Assembly: GCA_022822545.1 (NCBI GenBank)
Contig: JAJEBE010000040.1
Span: 1 to 64,000 of the forward strand
Direction: 5' to 3'
Origin: Anaerolineae bacterium
GTDB lineage: Bacteria; Chloroflexota; Anaerolineae; Aggregatilineales; Phototrophicaceae
DNA: 64,000 nucleotides
A program made the position numbers and the translations under genes. Shown one piece after another: positions 28,474 through 36,982 of the stretch (the stretch's first letter is position 1; the number at the start of each line of letters is the position of its first letter). Under the pieces are notes generated by a model that was not told the origin of the DNA, did not search any database, and was given only the letters and a program-made list of their open reading frames with translations.

Positions 28474-29439
28474 ATGGCAAGAAGAAAACTGGCAATAGAC
28501 GAAAAGACCCGTTCTAAAGACATTAGCGGCAAAGTCTATATTGTCACTGGAGCCAATTCTGGCGTCGGCCTTGAAACAACCAGACAACTGGTTAAGCAGG
28601 GCGGTCATGTGGTCATGGCCTGCCGACGAACAAATGCCGGAGAAGAAGCGGCCCAGAGCTTCAGTGGACTGAACGGCAGTTATGAAGTCATGAAGCTGGA
28701 TCTCGCCGATCTGCAAACTGTGCGGGATTTTGCCACGAAATTCAAGCAGAAGTATGACCGACTAGACGGTCTTGATTGCAACGCGGGCATGGTAAATATG
28801 AAATCCGAACCCGTGTACACCAAAGACGGGTTTGAGATCACCATGGCGGCGAGTTACTTCGGCCATTTCCTGCTGACGGAACTGTTGCTTGATGTGTTGA
28901 AGAAAAGCGCGCCATCAAGGTGGTTGATAGTTTCCTCCGTTGTACATGCGGGAAGCCCGAGTAACCGTCCCGCTGTGCATCTAGACGATTTGCATTACAA
29001 GGCAAGGGAATTCAAACGTTTTGCTGCTTACGCCGAGGCGAAAGTTGCAGTCGTTTTGTATGCAAAAGAACTTGCGGAACGATTGGAAGGCACGGGTGTC
29101 TCAGCTTTCTCGGTACACCCTGGTTGGGCGCGATCAAACTTTGGGTCAGGCGGCAACTTCTTGATGCAAGCTCTTATGGGTCTGGTGCGACCTTTCACCC
29201 GCTCAATGTCGGACAGCAACGAAGAATCGGCCCAAACATCATTGCATTGTTTGCTCTCTGATGATGCGCCAAACCACTCAGGCGCGTACTTCAGCCAGAG
29301 CAGTGTGTTATATCGTGACAAGGGCTTGCGCGATGGCGGCTGGCCCATGGAGTCGCCAAATCCAAATGCCAAGAATATGGACACTGCGCGCAGACTGGTT
29401 GCGATGAGTTATGGATTGGTTGGGTTAAAAGACGCGTAA
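28474..29439 (+). CDS. Short-chain dehydrogenase, retinol/protochlorophyllide-reductase-like subgroup
   Basis: 321 residues, GAGGA before the ATG. Cofactor motif TGANSGVGLETTRQL, CRR (NADPH preference), DGLDCNAGMV, VSSVVHAGS, and AAYAEAKVA as the catalytic Tyr-x3-Lys. The long C-terminus and FSVHPGWARSNF resemble retinol dehydrogenase and WW-oxidoreductase-like SDRs rather than FabG. Its composition is AT-richer than the neighbours, and it lies inside the block flanked by the 89-bp direct repeat and gene remnants, so it was probably acquired together with the AraC regulator. Confidence 0.82.
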   Translation: MARRKLAIDEKTRSKDISGKVYIVTGANSGVGLETTRQLVKQGGHVVMACRRTNAGEEAAQSFSGLNGSYEVMKLDLADLQTVRDFATKFKQKYDRLDGLDCNAGMVNMKSEPVYTKDGFEITMAASYFGHFLLTELLLDVLKKSAPSRWLIVSSVVHAGSPSNRPAVHLDDLHYKAREFKRFAAYAEAKVAVVLYAKELAERLEGTGVSAFSVHPGWARSNFGSGGNFLMQALMGLVRPFTRSMSDSNEESAQTSLHCLLSDDAPNHSGAYFSQSSVLYRDKGLRDGGWPMESPNPNAKNMDTARRLVAMSYGLVGLKDA

Positions 29440-29685
29440 AGGCAGTCACACGGAACCAGAAGTTCCTAAACAGGGATTCTCCCCTTTCTGCGCGCAGCGA
29501 CTAATCCTTGCGTTTTGGGAGTTAAACGCTACGGTCCGAATAGCTTCATGGAGTTTCGCGGTTTCCCGTTGTGGTTCAGTCCAATGCCGCTTCACATAAT
29601 ACCGTCGCTTGCGGGTGTTATAGGAAGAGCTTACTGACGTCAACTATAATATGGCTTAAATGCAAAAACAGCCGAGAGGTTAGAC

Positions 29686-30675
29686 ATGAAAAAATACCCT
29701 GTGGATGGCGGATGGCGAGTTCTATTTAACGATATGAATCTGTCAATACAAGATGTGTTGCGCTATGCACAATTGCCCTTAGACTTGTTGAGCCGTAAAT
29801 CGCCAACGATCAGCGGAGACCAATATTTTCGATTATGGGATGGGGTAGCTTATGCACTGCGCGATGAGCCAACCTTCCCCTTGCGAATGGCGGAAGCGAT
29901 CTCGGTCGAAGCCTTCAGCCCGCCTCTCTTTGCCTGTTTATGTAGCGCAGATTTAAATATGGCTCTTGAGCGCCTGGCAATATACAAACCTTTGGTAGGA
30001 CCATTACGTTTAGAAGTTGAACAAGATGAAAAGCGAACAAAGCTCGCGTTTAGCGGATTGCCGCAGAATGACCGTCTACCCAGTTCCTTGGTTGCCTTTG
30101 AATTGGCATTTTGGGTGCAAATTGCCCGAATTGCGACCCGGGAGAGGATCATTCCCGAAGCAGTTCATGTAACAGTGAACCTTCCCGAGAGAGCCGGATA
30201 TGAGGAATATTTCGGTGTAAGGCTCAAACAAGATGAGTTTAACGGGCTCACCTTCTCGGCGATAGATGCAGGTAAACCCTTTTTGACTGCCAACAGGCAA
30301 ATGTGGTCAATTTTTGAACCAGAGTTGAAAAAGAGACTGGAGGATCTTGGAAAAGACAGCTCTTTCCGTAATCGAGTTCGCGCCTGCCTGATTGAAATCC
30401 TCGCAAGTGGTCATTATTCGATGGCTGATGTCGCATCAAGGCTTGCTATTAGTACTCGAACTTTACAGCGTCGTCTCAATCAAGACAACACCGGCTTTCA
30501 GAAAGAATTGGATAGTCTGCGGGAAGAGCTTGCCCGTCATTATTTGTCCAATTCGGATTATAGCAGCAATCAAATCGCATTTCTCCTGGGGTATGAAGAA
30601 CCAACTTCTTTTTTTAGAGCATTTCGTACATGGACGGGGCAAACACCTGACTACGTTCGGGCAAATGCTCAATAA
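29686..30675 (+). CDS. AraC-family transcriptional regulator (OruR/GbdR-like, arabinose-binding-like N-domain)
   Basis: 329 residues: an N-terminal ligand-sensing domain (GDQYFRLWDGVAYALRDEPT ... EAFSPPLFACLCSADLNMAL) typical of the Arabinose_bd group, and a C-terminal double helix-turn-helix of about 85 residues (SMADVASRLAISTRTLQRRL, QIAFLLGYEEPTSFFRAFRT). TATAAT at 29645-29650 and GAGG before the ATG are visible. It probably controls the adjacent SDR gene of the same inserted block; the inducer is unknown. The 246 bp between the two genes hold no other credible ORF. Confidence 0.9.
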   Translation: MKKYPVDGGWRVLFNDMNLSIQDVLRYAQLPLDLLSRKSPTISGDQYFRLWDGVAYALRDEPTFPLRMAEAISVEAFSPPLFACLCSADLNMALERLAIYKPLVGPLRLEVEQDEKRTKLAFSGLPQNDRLPSSLVAFELAFWVQIARIATRERIIPEAVHVTVNLPERAGYEEYFGVRLKQDEFNGLTFSAIDAGKPFLTANRQMWSIFEPELKKRLEDLGKDSSFRNRVRACLIEILASGHYSMADVASRLAISTRTLQRRLNQDNTGFQKELDSLREELARHYLSNSDYSSNQIAFLLGYEEPTSFFRAFRTWTGQTPDYVRANAQ

Positions 30676-30707
30676 TGCCTTGAAAGTCTTGTCAGTTCGA
30701 TCTATTG

Positions 30708-30848
30708 AGCCGGGGCGGCGACTCAGGCACTTTGATTATTGAAGGTAGCAGCTTGAAGGCGGTCGGGCTGCTCTTTGCCGGCTCCCGCCGCGCCACCATC
30801 TTCACGCCGATCCAGACCGTGCTCGATGTGCTGGAGGTCGATATCTAA
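30708..30848 (+). pseudogene. Remnant of a trypsin-fold protease gene (3' end only)
   Basis: In frame, 30708-30848 encodes SRGGDSGTLIIEGSSLKAVG and continues to VLEVDI and a TAA. It includes the active-site Ser motif GGDSG of the protease at 27086-28171. The last 89 bp (30750-30838) are identical to that gene, while the ~40 bp before are diverged, so this is a paralogue partly homogenised with it rather than a simple duplication. The upstream part of the gene is missing, and AraC ends 32 bp before. Confidence 0.75.
30750..30838. repeat. 89-bp perfect direct repeat, right copy (left copy 28073-28161)
   Basis: The two copies, spaced 2677 bp apart, run from AGCTTGAAGGCGG to GTGCTGGAGGT without mismatch and flank the SDR/AraC insertion. 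Both sit at the 3' end of a protease reading frame. Homologous recombination between them would delete the block and restore one intact protease gene. Confidence 0.85.
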
Positions 30849-30858
30849 GCCGGCTGAC

Positions 30859-32085
30859 TCAGTCGCCGTAGCTTTGGTCGATGGCTTGATATACCAGATT
30901 CGGGAATATGGAACGCGGACGATGCGGCTCGGCGCCCCACATCTGCGTCAGCATCAGAATGAGCAGATCTTCGGTCGGATCAATCACGAAATAAGTGCTG
31001 GCGGCGCCGGCCCAGCCATATTCGCCCGGCGAGCTGTAGCCGTTGGCGCGTCCATAATCGACCATGACGCGGAAGCCCAAGCCGAAACCATAGCCGTAAC
31101 GTTCGACGCCGATACGCAGAGGCAGCCACTCGCGCGGCACAGCATTGGTCGCCATGCGCTTGATCGTGAGCGGGCTCGCCAGCCGCGCGCCGTCGAGCTC
31201 GCCGCCATTGAGCAGCATCGAGGCGAAACGCAGGTAGTCGGCCGTTGTCGAGACCAAACCGCCGCCGCCCGACGGGCAGCGCGTCGGCAGCCGCACATCG
31301 CCATTGGCGACTTCGTCCGGGGCGATGAGGATGGGATCGACATTTGTGGGCGAGCCATAAATCGCGGCCAGTCTGTCCGCTTTTTCCGGCGGGACATCAA
31401 AGCCAGTATCGACCATGCCAAGGGGCGCGAAGATTCGTTCCTGGAGGAAGTCCGCCAGCGGCATGTCCGCAATCACTTGCAGCAGATAACCGAGAACATC
31501 TGTGGCGACGCTATATTGCCAGCCTGTGCCGGGCTGGAAGCTGAGCGGGAGGGCCGCGAAGCAGTCGATCATGTCCGCCAACACGGTATCACGGCGGAAG
31601 AAACCGTGCTGCGCCGCCGCCTCGCGGAAGCGCTTATCGACCGGATGCCAGGGGTCGCCGCCATAGGTTAGACCGCTGGTATGCGTCAGCAGATGAAAGA
31701 CAGTCATCGGCGGGTCTTGCTCGACCAATTGCGGCCGATTCTCGCTGATATGGCTGAACACCCTGGTCTGCGCGAAGCTGGGAATATAGCGCGCGACCTT
31801 GTCGTGCAGCTGCAGCTTGCCTTCATCGTGCAGCATCATCAAGGCGAGGCTGACAATCGGCTTGGTCATGCTGTAGATGCGGAAGATGGTATCGGCGCTC
31901 ATCGGGCGGTTCGCGGCGATATCCATCTTGCCGTGCAGGCTGTGGTGCACGATTTTGCCCCGCCGCTGCGCCAAAGCGATGATGCCGGGCAGCCGGTCGT
32001 CCGCCACCTCGCTATCCAGATAAGTATTGATCCGCGCGAGCCGCTCGCTCGACATGCCGACATCTTCGGCCGCGTGTATTTTCAT
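30859..32085 (-). CDS. Serine hydrolase, class C beta-lactamase/esterase family
   Basis: 408 residues, no signal peptide, start supported by AGGAGGAG upstream. The nucleophile motif S-x-x-K is seen as SMTK (IYSMTKPIVSL), with a Tyr motif WQYSVATD in place of YxN, and a GWAGAAST segment where KTG would be. These substitutions point to an esterase or D-alanyl peptidase/EstB-like activity rather than an antibiotic-hydrolysing lactamase. LTHTSGLTYG and LGMVDTGFDVPPE are typical of the family. Confidence 0.85.
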   Translation of the reverse strand: MKIHAAEDVGMSSERLARINTYLDSEVADDRLPGIIALAQRRGKIVHHSLHGKMDIAANRPMSADTIFRIYSMTKPIVSLALMMLHDEGKLQLHDKVARYIPSFAQTRVFSHISENRPQLVEQDPPMTVFHLLTHTSGLTYGGDPWHPVDKRFREAAAQHGFFRRDTVLADMIDCFAALPLSFQPGTGWQYSVATDVLGYLLQVIADMPLADFLQERIFAPLGMVDTGFDVPPEKADRLAAIYGSPTNVDPILIAPDEVANGDVRLPTRCPSGGGGLVSTTADYLRFASMLLNGGELDGARLASPLTIKRMATNAVPREWLPLRIGVERYGYGFGLGFRVMVDYGRANGYSSPGEYGWAGAASTYFVIDPTEDLLILMLTQMWGAEPHRPRSIFPNLVYQAIDQSYGD

Positions 32086-32124
32086 AATTTCTCCTCCTGA
32101 TATTGGGGTTCGCGTCTCAGCCGC

Positions 32125-33414
32125 TCATCGCGGCAGCCAAACGCGCAGCCGCCCGTCTCGCGTGCCAACCGCCAGCGCCAGCCTATCTTCCAGCAATTCA
32201 ACCGGCGCGAAGTTGCTCAGGATTTCGGCGTCCGCTTCCAGCCGCCATATTTCCTCCGCGCCAGCTTCTGTACGCTGAACCGCAAGGACTGACTGCCGCG
32301 CCGGATCCATCACCAGAACTTCGGGCCGGCCATCGCCATTGAAGTCGCCCGCCGCGGTTTGGTCGAGATTCGTCGAGCCGATAAGATGCGTGGTGTAGCC
32401 CGGCAAAGCAGCCGTCCGTATCAGCGCGCCGCCGCTAAGACGGAAGAACTCCAGCGCGCCGCCGATATGGGGCGTCCGCATGGCGGCGATTTCGATCTCG
32501 CCGTCCGGGGCAAAGGGCCCGGCGCTGAGTTGATGCCGCCAGCGATGTCCAGTCCCGATCGGCGGACCGTCCACCTCCTGCCTCATACCCGCGCCATCCC
32601 AAAGATAAGCCCGCAGCCGCGCGCCCAGCGACCCATTCGACACGGTCGCGACCAGGTCTTCCAGGCCATCGCCGTCAATATCGGCCCAGAAGGGCGCGAT
32701 GCCTTCGTAGACATCTTCGCCCGGCAAGTCCACGCGCGCCAGAAGGCGAATCTCGCTCTCGCGAACATCGAGCACGAGCAAGGTCGCCGCTTCCAGGTCA
32801 TCGCCCATGATGCCATGCGCATAACGTTGATCGGCAGCATTGGCGTATAGCGCCACCTGCCCGCGGCGGTTCATCACCAGGCGGGCGTCCGGCCCCGCCA
32901 TGACCGGCAAGCGCGCCACCAGCCCTTCCTCGCGCCCCAGCACGAGGTCGCCCTCCCGATTGATATACAGCACCTCGAAGTCATTCACCGGTATGGGATG
33001 CGTCAAGGGCGAGACGCTGTCATCACTGCGCAGGACGTAGGCGCCCTCGATCATGGAGACGCCCACTAGCGGCGGCTGCGCGCCATTGAACCAGCCGCTT
33101 TCATACGCCAGCGTCCGCGCCGCGCCGTCGGGGGCGACTTCTATGACTTGCAGGTCGCCGTTTTTGAGCACGACATGCCAGATCGCCGTCTCCATCGCAT
33201 AGCCGACCGCCCAGGCTGGCAGACCGCGCAAAGGGACATCGACCGTCATGACATCGGGAAAGCGGGCCTGGCCGCGAACAAAATGATTGCCAGCGGGATT
33301 GTGGAAGGTGTAGAAATAGCGATCGAGCAAGGCATCCTCCTGCGCGCGCGTCAGTGTAGCAGAGAGGCAGAGCAGGGTTAATACGCGGATGCATTGGCGA
33401 GACATCGGTAACAA
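32125..33414 (-). CDS. Exported FG-GAP/VCBS-repeat protein
   Basis: 429 residues from a TTG at 33414; ATG 33405 (MSRQCIRVLTLLCLSATLTR) is an equally good start, with a signal peptide in both cases. The mature part is made of beta-propeller FG-GAP/VCBS units with calcium-binding-like loops: ADIDGDGLEDLVATVSNG and AAGDFNGDGRPEVLVMDPAR. The last ~20 residues are duplicated in the remnant at 28169-28243. Such proteins are usually secreted adhesive or scaffolding propellers. A terminator of the upstream SPFH gene lies in the gap. Confidence 0.75.
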   Translation of the reverse strand: MLPMSRQCIRVLTLLCLSATLTRAQEDALLDRYFYTFHNPAGNHFVRGQARFPDVMTVDVPLRGLPAWAVGYAMETAIWHVVLKNGDLQVIEVAPDGAARTLAYESGWFNGAQPPLVGVSMIEGAYVLRSDDSVSPLTHPIPVNDFEVLYINREGDLVLGREEGLVARLPVMAGPDARLVMNRRGQVALYANAADQRYAHGIMGDDLEAATLLVLDVRESEIRLLARVDLPGEDVYEGIAPFWADIDGDGLEDLVATVSNGSLGARLRAYLWDGAGMRQEVDGPPIGTGHRWRHQLSAGPFAPDGEIEIAAMRTPHIGGALEFFRLSGGALIRTAALPGYTTHLIGSTNLDQTAAGDFNGDGRPEVLVMDPARQSVLAVQRTEAGAEEIWRLEADAEILSNFAPVELLEDRLALAVGTRDGRLRVWLPR

Positions 33415-33433
33415 CTACAGCGATATGGAAATG

Positions 33434-33459
33434 AAAAGGCGCCCTGGATTCAGAGCGCC
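33434..33459 (-). terminator. Intrinsic terminator of the SPFH gene
   Basis: Minus-strand stem GGCGC-T-CTG-AATC-CAG-G-GCGCC followed by TTTT (+ strand AAAA at 33434-33437). The + strand also ends in ATTTT after the stem, so it may act in both directions. Confidence 0.7.
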
Positions 33460-33485
33460 ATTTTCGTATGGTATCTTCGCCCGTG

Positions 33486-34523
33486 TTAGTTATCGGTTTG
33501 CAAGTCCACTTCCGGCGCTGAGAATTCCGCGCCCAGATCGGCGAAGTCATCGACGTTGAAGATGAAAGGCGAATCCGATGGCAGCAGCGCGAAGGAGACG
33601 TTGTCCGACAAGTTGGCGACATAGAGGTACTGGATCAAGTTGGGATTGGCCGCGATCTGATCGCTGATGACGCGCAGGGCCTCGGCTTCGGCTTCCGCTT
33701 CGATCAAGCGGGCGTTGGCGCGACCGCGCGCCGCCTCTTCCTCACCATCGGCGCGACCGCTGGCTTCGGTACGTACACGTTCCGCTTCGGTGCGGGCGCG
33801 CTGCAGCTTCTGTTCCTCGATCTGTTTTTCTTCGATGGAATTGGCGAAGGCATCGTTGAAGTCGATCTGCCGCACGAGCAGCGATGTCAGCGTCAAGCCT
33901 TCGTCTTTCATCGCGTTGCCAACCACCTCGGAAATGCGACCGCCGAGAGCCTCGCGCTCCAAGCCGTAGATGGCTTCCGCTTCGAATTGCGAGACGACAT
34001 CGCGCGTGACGGCGCGGACAGTCGGGCGGATGAAGTCGGATTCGTAGCGATTTTGCCAGTTGAGGTGAATCTGGTTGACATCCGGACGCTCAATGCGGTA
34101 GAGCACGGTGATATCCAGGCGCACTTCCTGTCCATCGACAGTCAGCGCTTCGACGGCGTCATTGCCCTGCAAGCGCCCTTCGGAGCTGATGCCGGACATG
34201 GTGTATTCGCGCTGATCGGTCGGGTAGATGATGTATTCCTGCAAGCCGGGGATGATGATCGATGTGCCGGGGGCGCGCGCCGGAGTTTCCAGTTCACCGG
34301 TCAAGACGTTGACGATGACCGCCGACCGCGCCGGCTGCACGATCAATATGCCCGAGCTGATGACGAAGAGCACGACGCCGGAGGCGAAGCCGACCACCGC
34401 CAGCATGAACCCGCCACGGGCCGAGCGCCCCTGCGACGCCAGGGTGAAAGCGAAGGCGACGCCAAGAATGCCGACGCCAAAGGCGAGCACGGCGACAATA
34501 CCTAGTAGACCACTAAAATTCAT
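33486..34523 (-). CDS. SPFH/Band 7 (prohibitin/stomatin-like) membrane protein
   Basis: The 345-residue protein has two N-terminal membrane helices (about residues 5-28 and 38-60) and an SPFH domain (ILIVQPARSAVIVNVLTGEL, PGTSIIIPGLQEYIIYPTDQ), followed by a long Glu/Ala-rich coiled coil (EEKQIEEQKLQRARTEAERV ... AEAEALRVISDQI). Such proteins form membrane microdomain scaffolds and chaperone proteases such as FtsH. AAAGGAG lies 6 bases before the ATG. A -10 TATAAT sits about 50 bp upstream (34572-34577 on the + strand), and a G14 tract lies about 210 bp upstream of the ATG. Confidence 0.85.
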   Translation of the reverse strand: MNFSGLLGIVAVLAFGVGILGVAFAFTLASQGRSARGGFMLAVVGFASGVVLFVISSGILIVQPARSAVIVNVLTGELETPARAPGTSIIIPGLQEYIIYPTDQREYTMSGISSEGRLQGNDAVEALTVDGQEVRLDITVLYRIERPDVNQIHLNWQNRYESDFIRPTVRAVTRDVVSQFEAEAIYGLEREALGGRISEVVGNAMKDEGLTLTSLLVRQIDFNDAFANSIEEKQIEEQKLQRARTEAERVRTEASGRADGEEEAARGRANARLIEAEAEAEALRVISDQIAANPNLIQYLYVANLSDNVSFALLPSDSPFIFNVDDFADLGAEFSAPEVDLQTDN

Positions 34524-34571
34524 GACCGCTCCTTTACAGCGATTTACCTGCTGTTTTGATTCTTCCCGCTG

Positions 34572-34577
34572 ATTATA
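34572..34577 (-). promoter_or_regulatory. -10 box of the SPFH gene promoter
   Basis: Minus-strand TATAAT (ATTATA on the + strand) lies about 50 bp before the SPFH start codon. No convincing -35 is visible at 17 bp. Confidence 0.45.
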
Positions 34578-34732
34578 TCATAGGCTGGCTTGGGGGCGGA
34601 TACCTCAATATTTGGGGGTCTTGAGCGCAGAGGGTCGCGCAGGGCACAGAGCAACTTGCCTTAAGACGCCGGAAAAGCGCTGAAAATTTCGATAAATCAC
34701 AAAACATATAGATACAGTATGTATACATGGGC

Positions 34733-34746
34733 GGGGGGGGGGGGGG
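34733..34746. repeat. G14 homopolymer tract in the gap upstream of the SPFH gene
   Basis: Fourteen G follow GGGC in the 525-bp gene-free stretch 34524-35048. A 10-bp palindrome ATGTATACAT (34719-34728) lies just before it. On the minus strand it is a C tract about 160 bp upstream of the -10 box. The same stretch holds an ACCACCGAGTACACCGAG-type sequence (34905-34925) and hairpin element copy 3 (34978-35002). No gene is seen in it. Confidence 0.85.
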
Positions 34747-34977
34747 TAGCCTCAAGGCAGTGGCAATGAGAAAGGTGATTTGGGCAAAGGGCGGATTGAG
34801 TCATGTTTTTCGGGGTCCGGGTTGGCGAGCGTTTTCGTGATACGGGTATGGTATCACAGGTATGGTGGCGGGGGTAGACCAAATGTTCGCGGGTGGGGAG
34901 ATTTACCACCGAGTACACCGAGTTCAATGAGTTCGCCGAGGGTTGGCACCTATTGGGGTACACCCGGCGAAGCAAGC

Positions 34978-35002
34978 GGGCGACCTGATAGGTCGCCCCT
35001 AC
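34978..35002. repeat. Palindromic interspersed element, copy 3
   Basis: GGGCGACCT-GAT-AGGTCGCCC followed by CTAC. The inner stem is CCT/AGG, where copies 1 and 5 have CAT/ATG, so base pairing is kept despite the changed bases. The left GTAGGGG half is degenerate here. Confidence 0.7.
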
Positions 35003-35048
35003 ATTGATTCGCATTAGGTGAGGTTGCTGGGGATAGCGGGGTCATAGG

Positions 35049-36008
35049 TTAGCCTTCAAGCAGCTTTATCCAGTCGACTCGACCTTCCAGAATATCTTCC
35101 GCGACGATGTCAAACGAGGGCATCAGGAAAGATTTGGTGATCCGTTTTCGAGCCAGCATATCTAGCAATTCCCCACGCTCGGAGAATGGCAAGGTTAGCT
35201 TCCATACACCATTTTCAGTGGCCAATTCACCTAGGACCGCATCCAGCGGCCGCCATGTTCCAGTATCACGATATACTCTATTCGCTCCTTTATCATAAAG
35301 AAATACTCCGTCTTGCGCCTGAAGAAACCCGATCTCTCCTCGACGATGTGTTACAAGTTCACAATCCGTATCCTGCAAACACAGTCGTTTGACTGCCCAC
35401 ACCACCATCCTATCGGGCACGGGATCTAGCTCTGCTTCGGTGAAGGAGGCAAAAAACGCAGCAACTAATGGCCGATAGGTCCAGTCAAGCAGTCTGGTCG
35501 GCAAGCCATGATGTTGTGCCAGCGCGTATTTTATTGGGTCAACATCAAGAAAGACATGGCCTACTGACAGGTCTTCCAGGACCTGTTCATGGATTGTTGA
35601 TCGTTCACCACCGAGTACTAGGTTTCCAGGTACTCGAGACTGATCGTTTACCATCATTAATCCAGCCCGATCTGCGAGTTCAGTGAATGCGTCCGCCACA
35701 CGTCTCTCCAAGACAGAATGTATTGAAAGCGTGAGGCATTTGTCGAATTCATCCGCTGATGCACTCGCCCACTTGTCCATTTGCCTTTGCGGAAGCTGGT
35801 CTTTTCGGTAATTTGAGCGCAGGTTTTCCAAATGTCCGTCAATTATTGAGATTCTCATCGCACGGGGATGCAAAGACCAGCAAACGTTTGACTGCCCACG
35901 AAACAGCCAGGTGTCATCACCCCATCTGTGGCTAATTTCGTCAAGTTCGCTTAGGAATTCCCTCGCTGTCGCAAGACGTACTTCGGGTATGCCGTAATCG
36001 TCGCACAT
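35049..36008 (-). CDS. FRG-domain protein
   Basis: 319 residues with an FRG domain (named for its Phe-Arg-Gly motif): WLFRGQSNVCWSLHPRAMR near residue 35 and the second landmark YALAQHHGLPTRLLDWTYRP, followed by LVAAFFASFTEA. FRG proteins are common in accessory loci, several of them linked to phage defence, but their biochemical function is unknown. No membrane segment is evident. Its ATG is only 6 bp after the stop of the nitrilase-family gene, so the two are likely co-transcribed. The composition is AT-richer than its neighbours, which suggests recent gain. Confidence 0.82.
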   Translation of the reverse strand: MCDDYGIPEVRLATAREFLSELDEISHRWGDDTWLFRGQSNVCWSLHPRAMRISIIDGHLENLRSNYRKDQLPQRQMDKWASASADEFDKCLTLSIHSVLERRVADAFTELADRAGLMMVNDQSRVPGNLVLGGERSTIHEQVLEDLSVGHVFLDVDPIKYALAQHHGLPTRLLDWTYRPLVAAFFASFTEAELDPVPDRMVVWAVKRLCLQDTDCELVTHRRGEIGFLQAQDGVFLYDKGANRVYRDTGTWRPLDAVLGELATENGVWKLTLPFSERGELLDMLARKRITKSFLMPSFDIVAEDILEGRVDWIKLLEG

Positions 36009-36014
36009 CCCACC

Positions 36015-36872
36015 TTACCCCAAATTCTCGCTCAGAATGCGACCTAGCTCCCGCCGCACCAGACCGGGGCGTTCATCGCGCAGGAGGGGCAGCCGCGCCC
36101 GCGTCCGATGCAGCTGATTCATATCGATCGCCTGCGTGATCAGCGCTTCATCGAAGTAAAGCCCGTGCGACATGAATTCGCCATCGGGATCGACCACGGA
36201 GGAGCCGCCCCAGAAATTTTTGCCGTCTTCGTAGCCGACGCGGTTGCAGTGCAGGATGTAGGAGGTGAACATGCTGCCGTAAGCCTGGTTGACATGCTCG
36301 ACCCAGCGTGTGCCCAGCATACGATCCCCCTCGTTGAGTCCGCGCGAGGGGCTGGAACTGTTGAGAATCAGCAAGTCGGCGCCATCCAGCCAGAGCAGAT
36401 AGGGCGGCGAGACATGCCAGAAGTCTTCGCAGATCAACATGCCGACGCGGCCGAAGCGGGTGTCGAAGGCGCGCACGCTGTTGCCTTGGGCGAAGTAGCG
36501 CGATTCATCGAACATGGCGTAGGTGGGCAAATAGAGCTTGTGGTGGATGTGCAGCGTTTGGCCGCCGGAGAGGTATGCGTTCGCGATGTAGAAGCGGTTG
36601 CGCTTGTCCTCGCGCACGAAACCGACCACGATGTCCAGGCCGCGGCTGGCTTCCAGCAAGGCGGCGAATACGGCGTCGTCGGCATCGGCCGGCAGCGCGA
36701 CTTCCGGCACGAGGTCTTGCACTTGATAGCCGGTCAGCGACAGCTCGGGGAAGATGAGCAGATCGACGCCCTCATTGCGCGCGCGGGCCGCATAGTCAAG
36801 ATGCACGTCCAGGTTATGTTGCAAATCGCCGAGTTTTGGGTAAATCTGCGCCAGGCCGATATTGATGCGCAT
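36015..36872 (-). CDS. Carbon-nitrogen hydrolase (nitrilase superfamily; NAD synthase amidase-domain-like)
   Basis: A 285-residue amidase with the Glu-Lys-Cys triad: Glu in FPELSLTGY, Lys in HHKLYLPTY, and Cys in GMLICEDFWH. The QIYPKLGDLQHNLDVHLDYA opening and LICEDFWHVSPPYL are close to the glutaminase domain of NAD(+) synthetase, but no synthetase domain follows. It probably hydrolyses a carbon-nitrogen bond in a small amide or ureide. The FRG gene follows after 6 bp. Confidence 0.85.
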   Translation of the reverse strand: MRINIGLAQIYPKLGDLQHNLDVHLDYAARARNEGVDLLIFPELSLTGYQVQDLVPEVALPADADDAVFAALLEASRGLDIVVGFVREDKRNRFYIANAYLSGGQTLHIHHKLYLPTYAMFDESRYFAQGNSVRAFDTRFGRVGMLICEDFWHVSPPYLLWLDGADLLILNSSSPSRGLNEGDRMLGTRWVEHVNQAYGSMFTSYILHCNRVGYEDGKNFWGGSSVVDPDGEFMSHGLYFDEALITQAIDMNQLHRTRARLPLLRDERPGLVRRELGRILSENLG

Positions 36873-36982
36873 GGTCGCCGCTCCTGATAGGTCTGCCAGG
36901 AGACATCATAATGCAGCGGCGTGAAAGCGGCAATTCTTGAGATGAGGGGCGGGAGGTCGACGGCGGCGGACGCTCGGACAAG

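Noticed and set aside
29446-29643. 65-residue minus ORF between SDR and AraC
   Set aside because: No ribosome binding site, no recognisable domain and it reaches across AT-rich intergenic DNA; not supportable as a gene.
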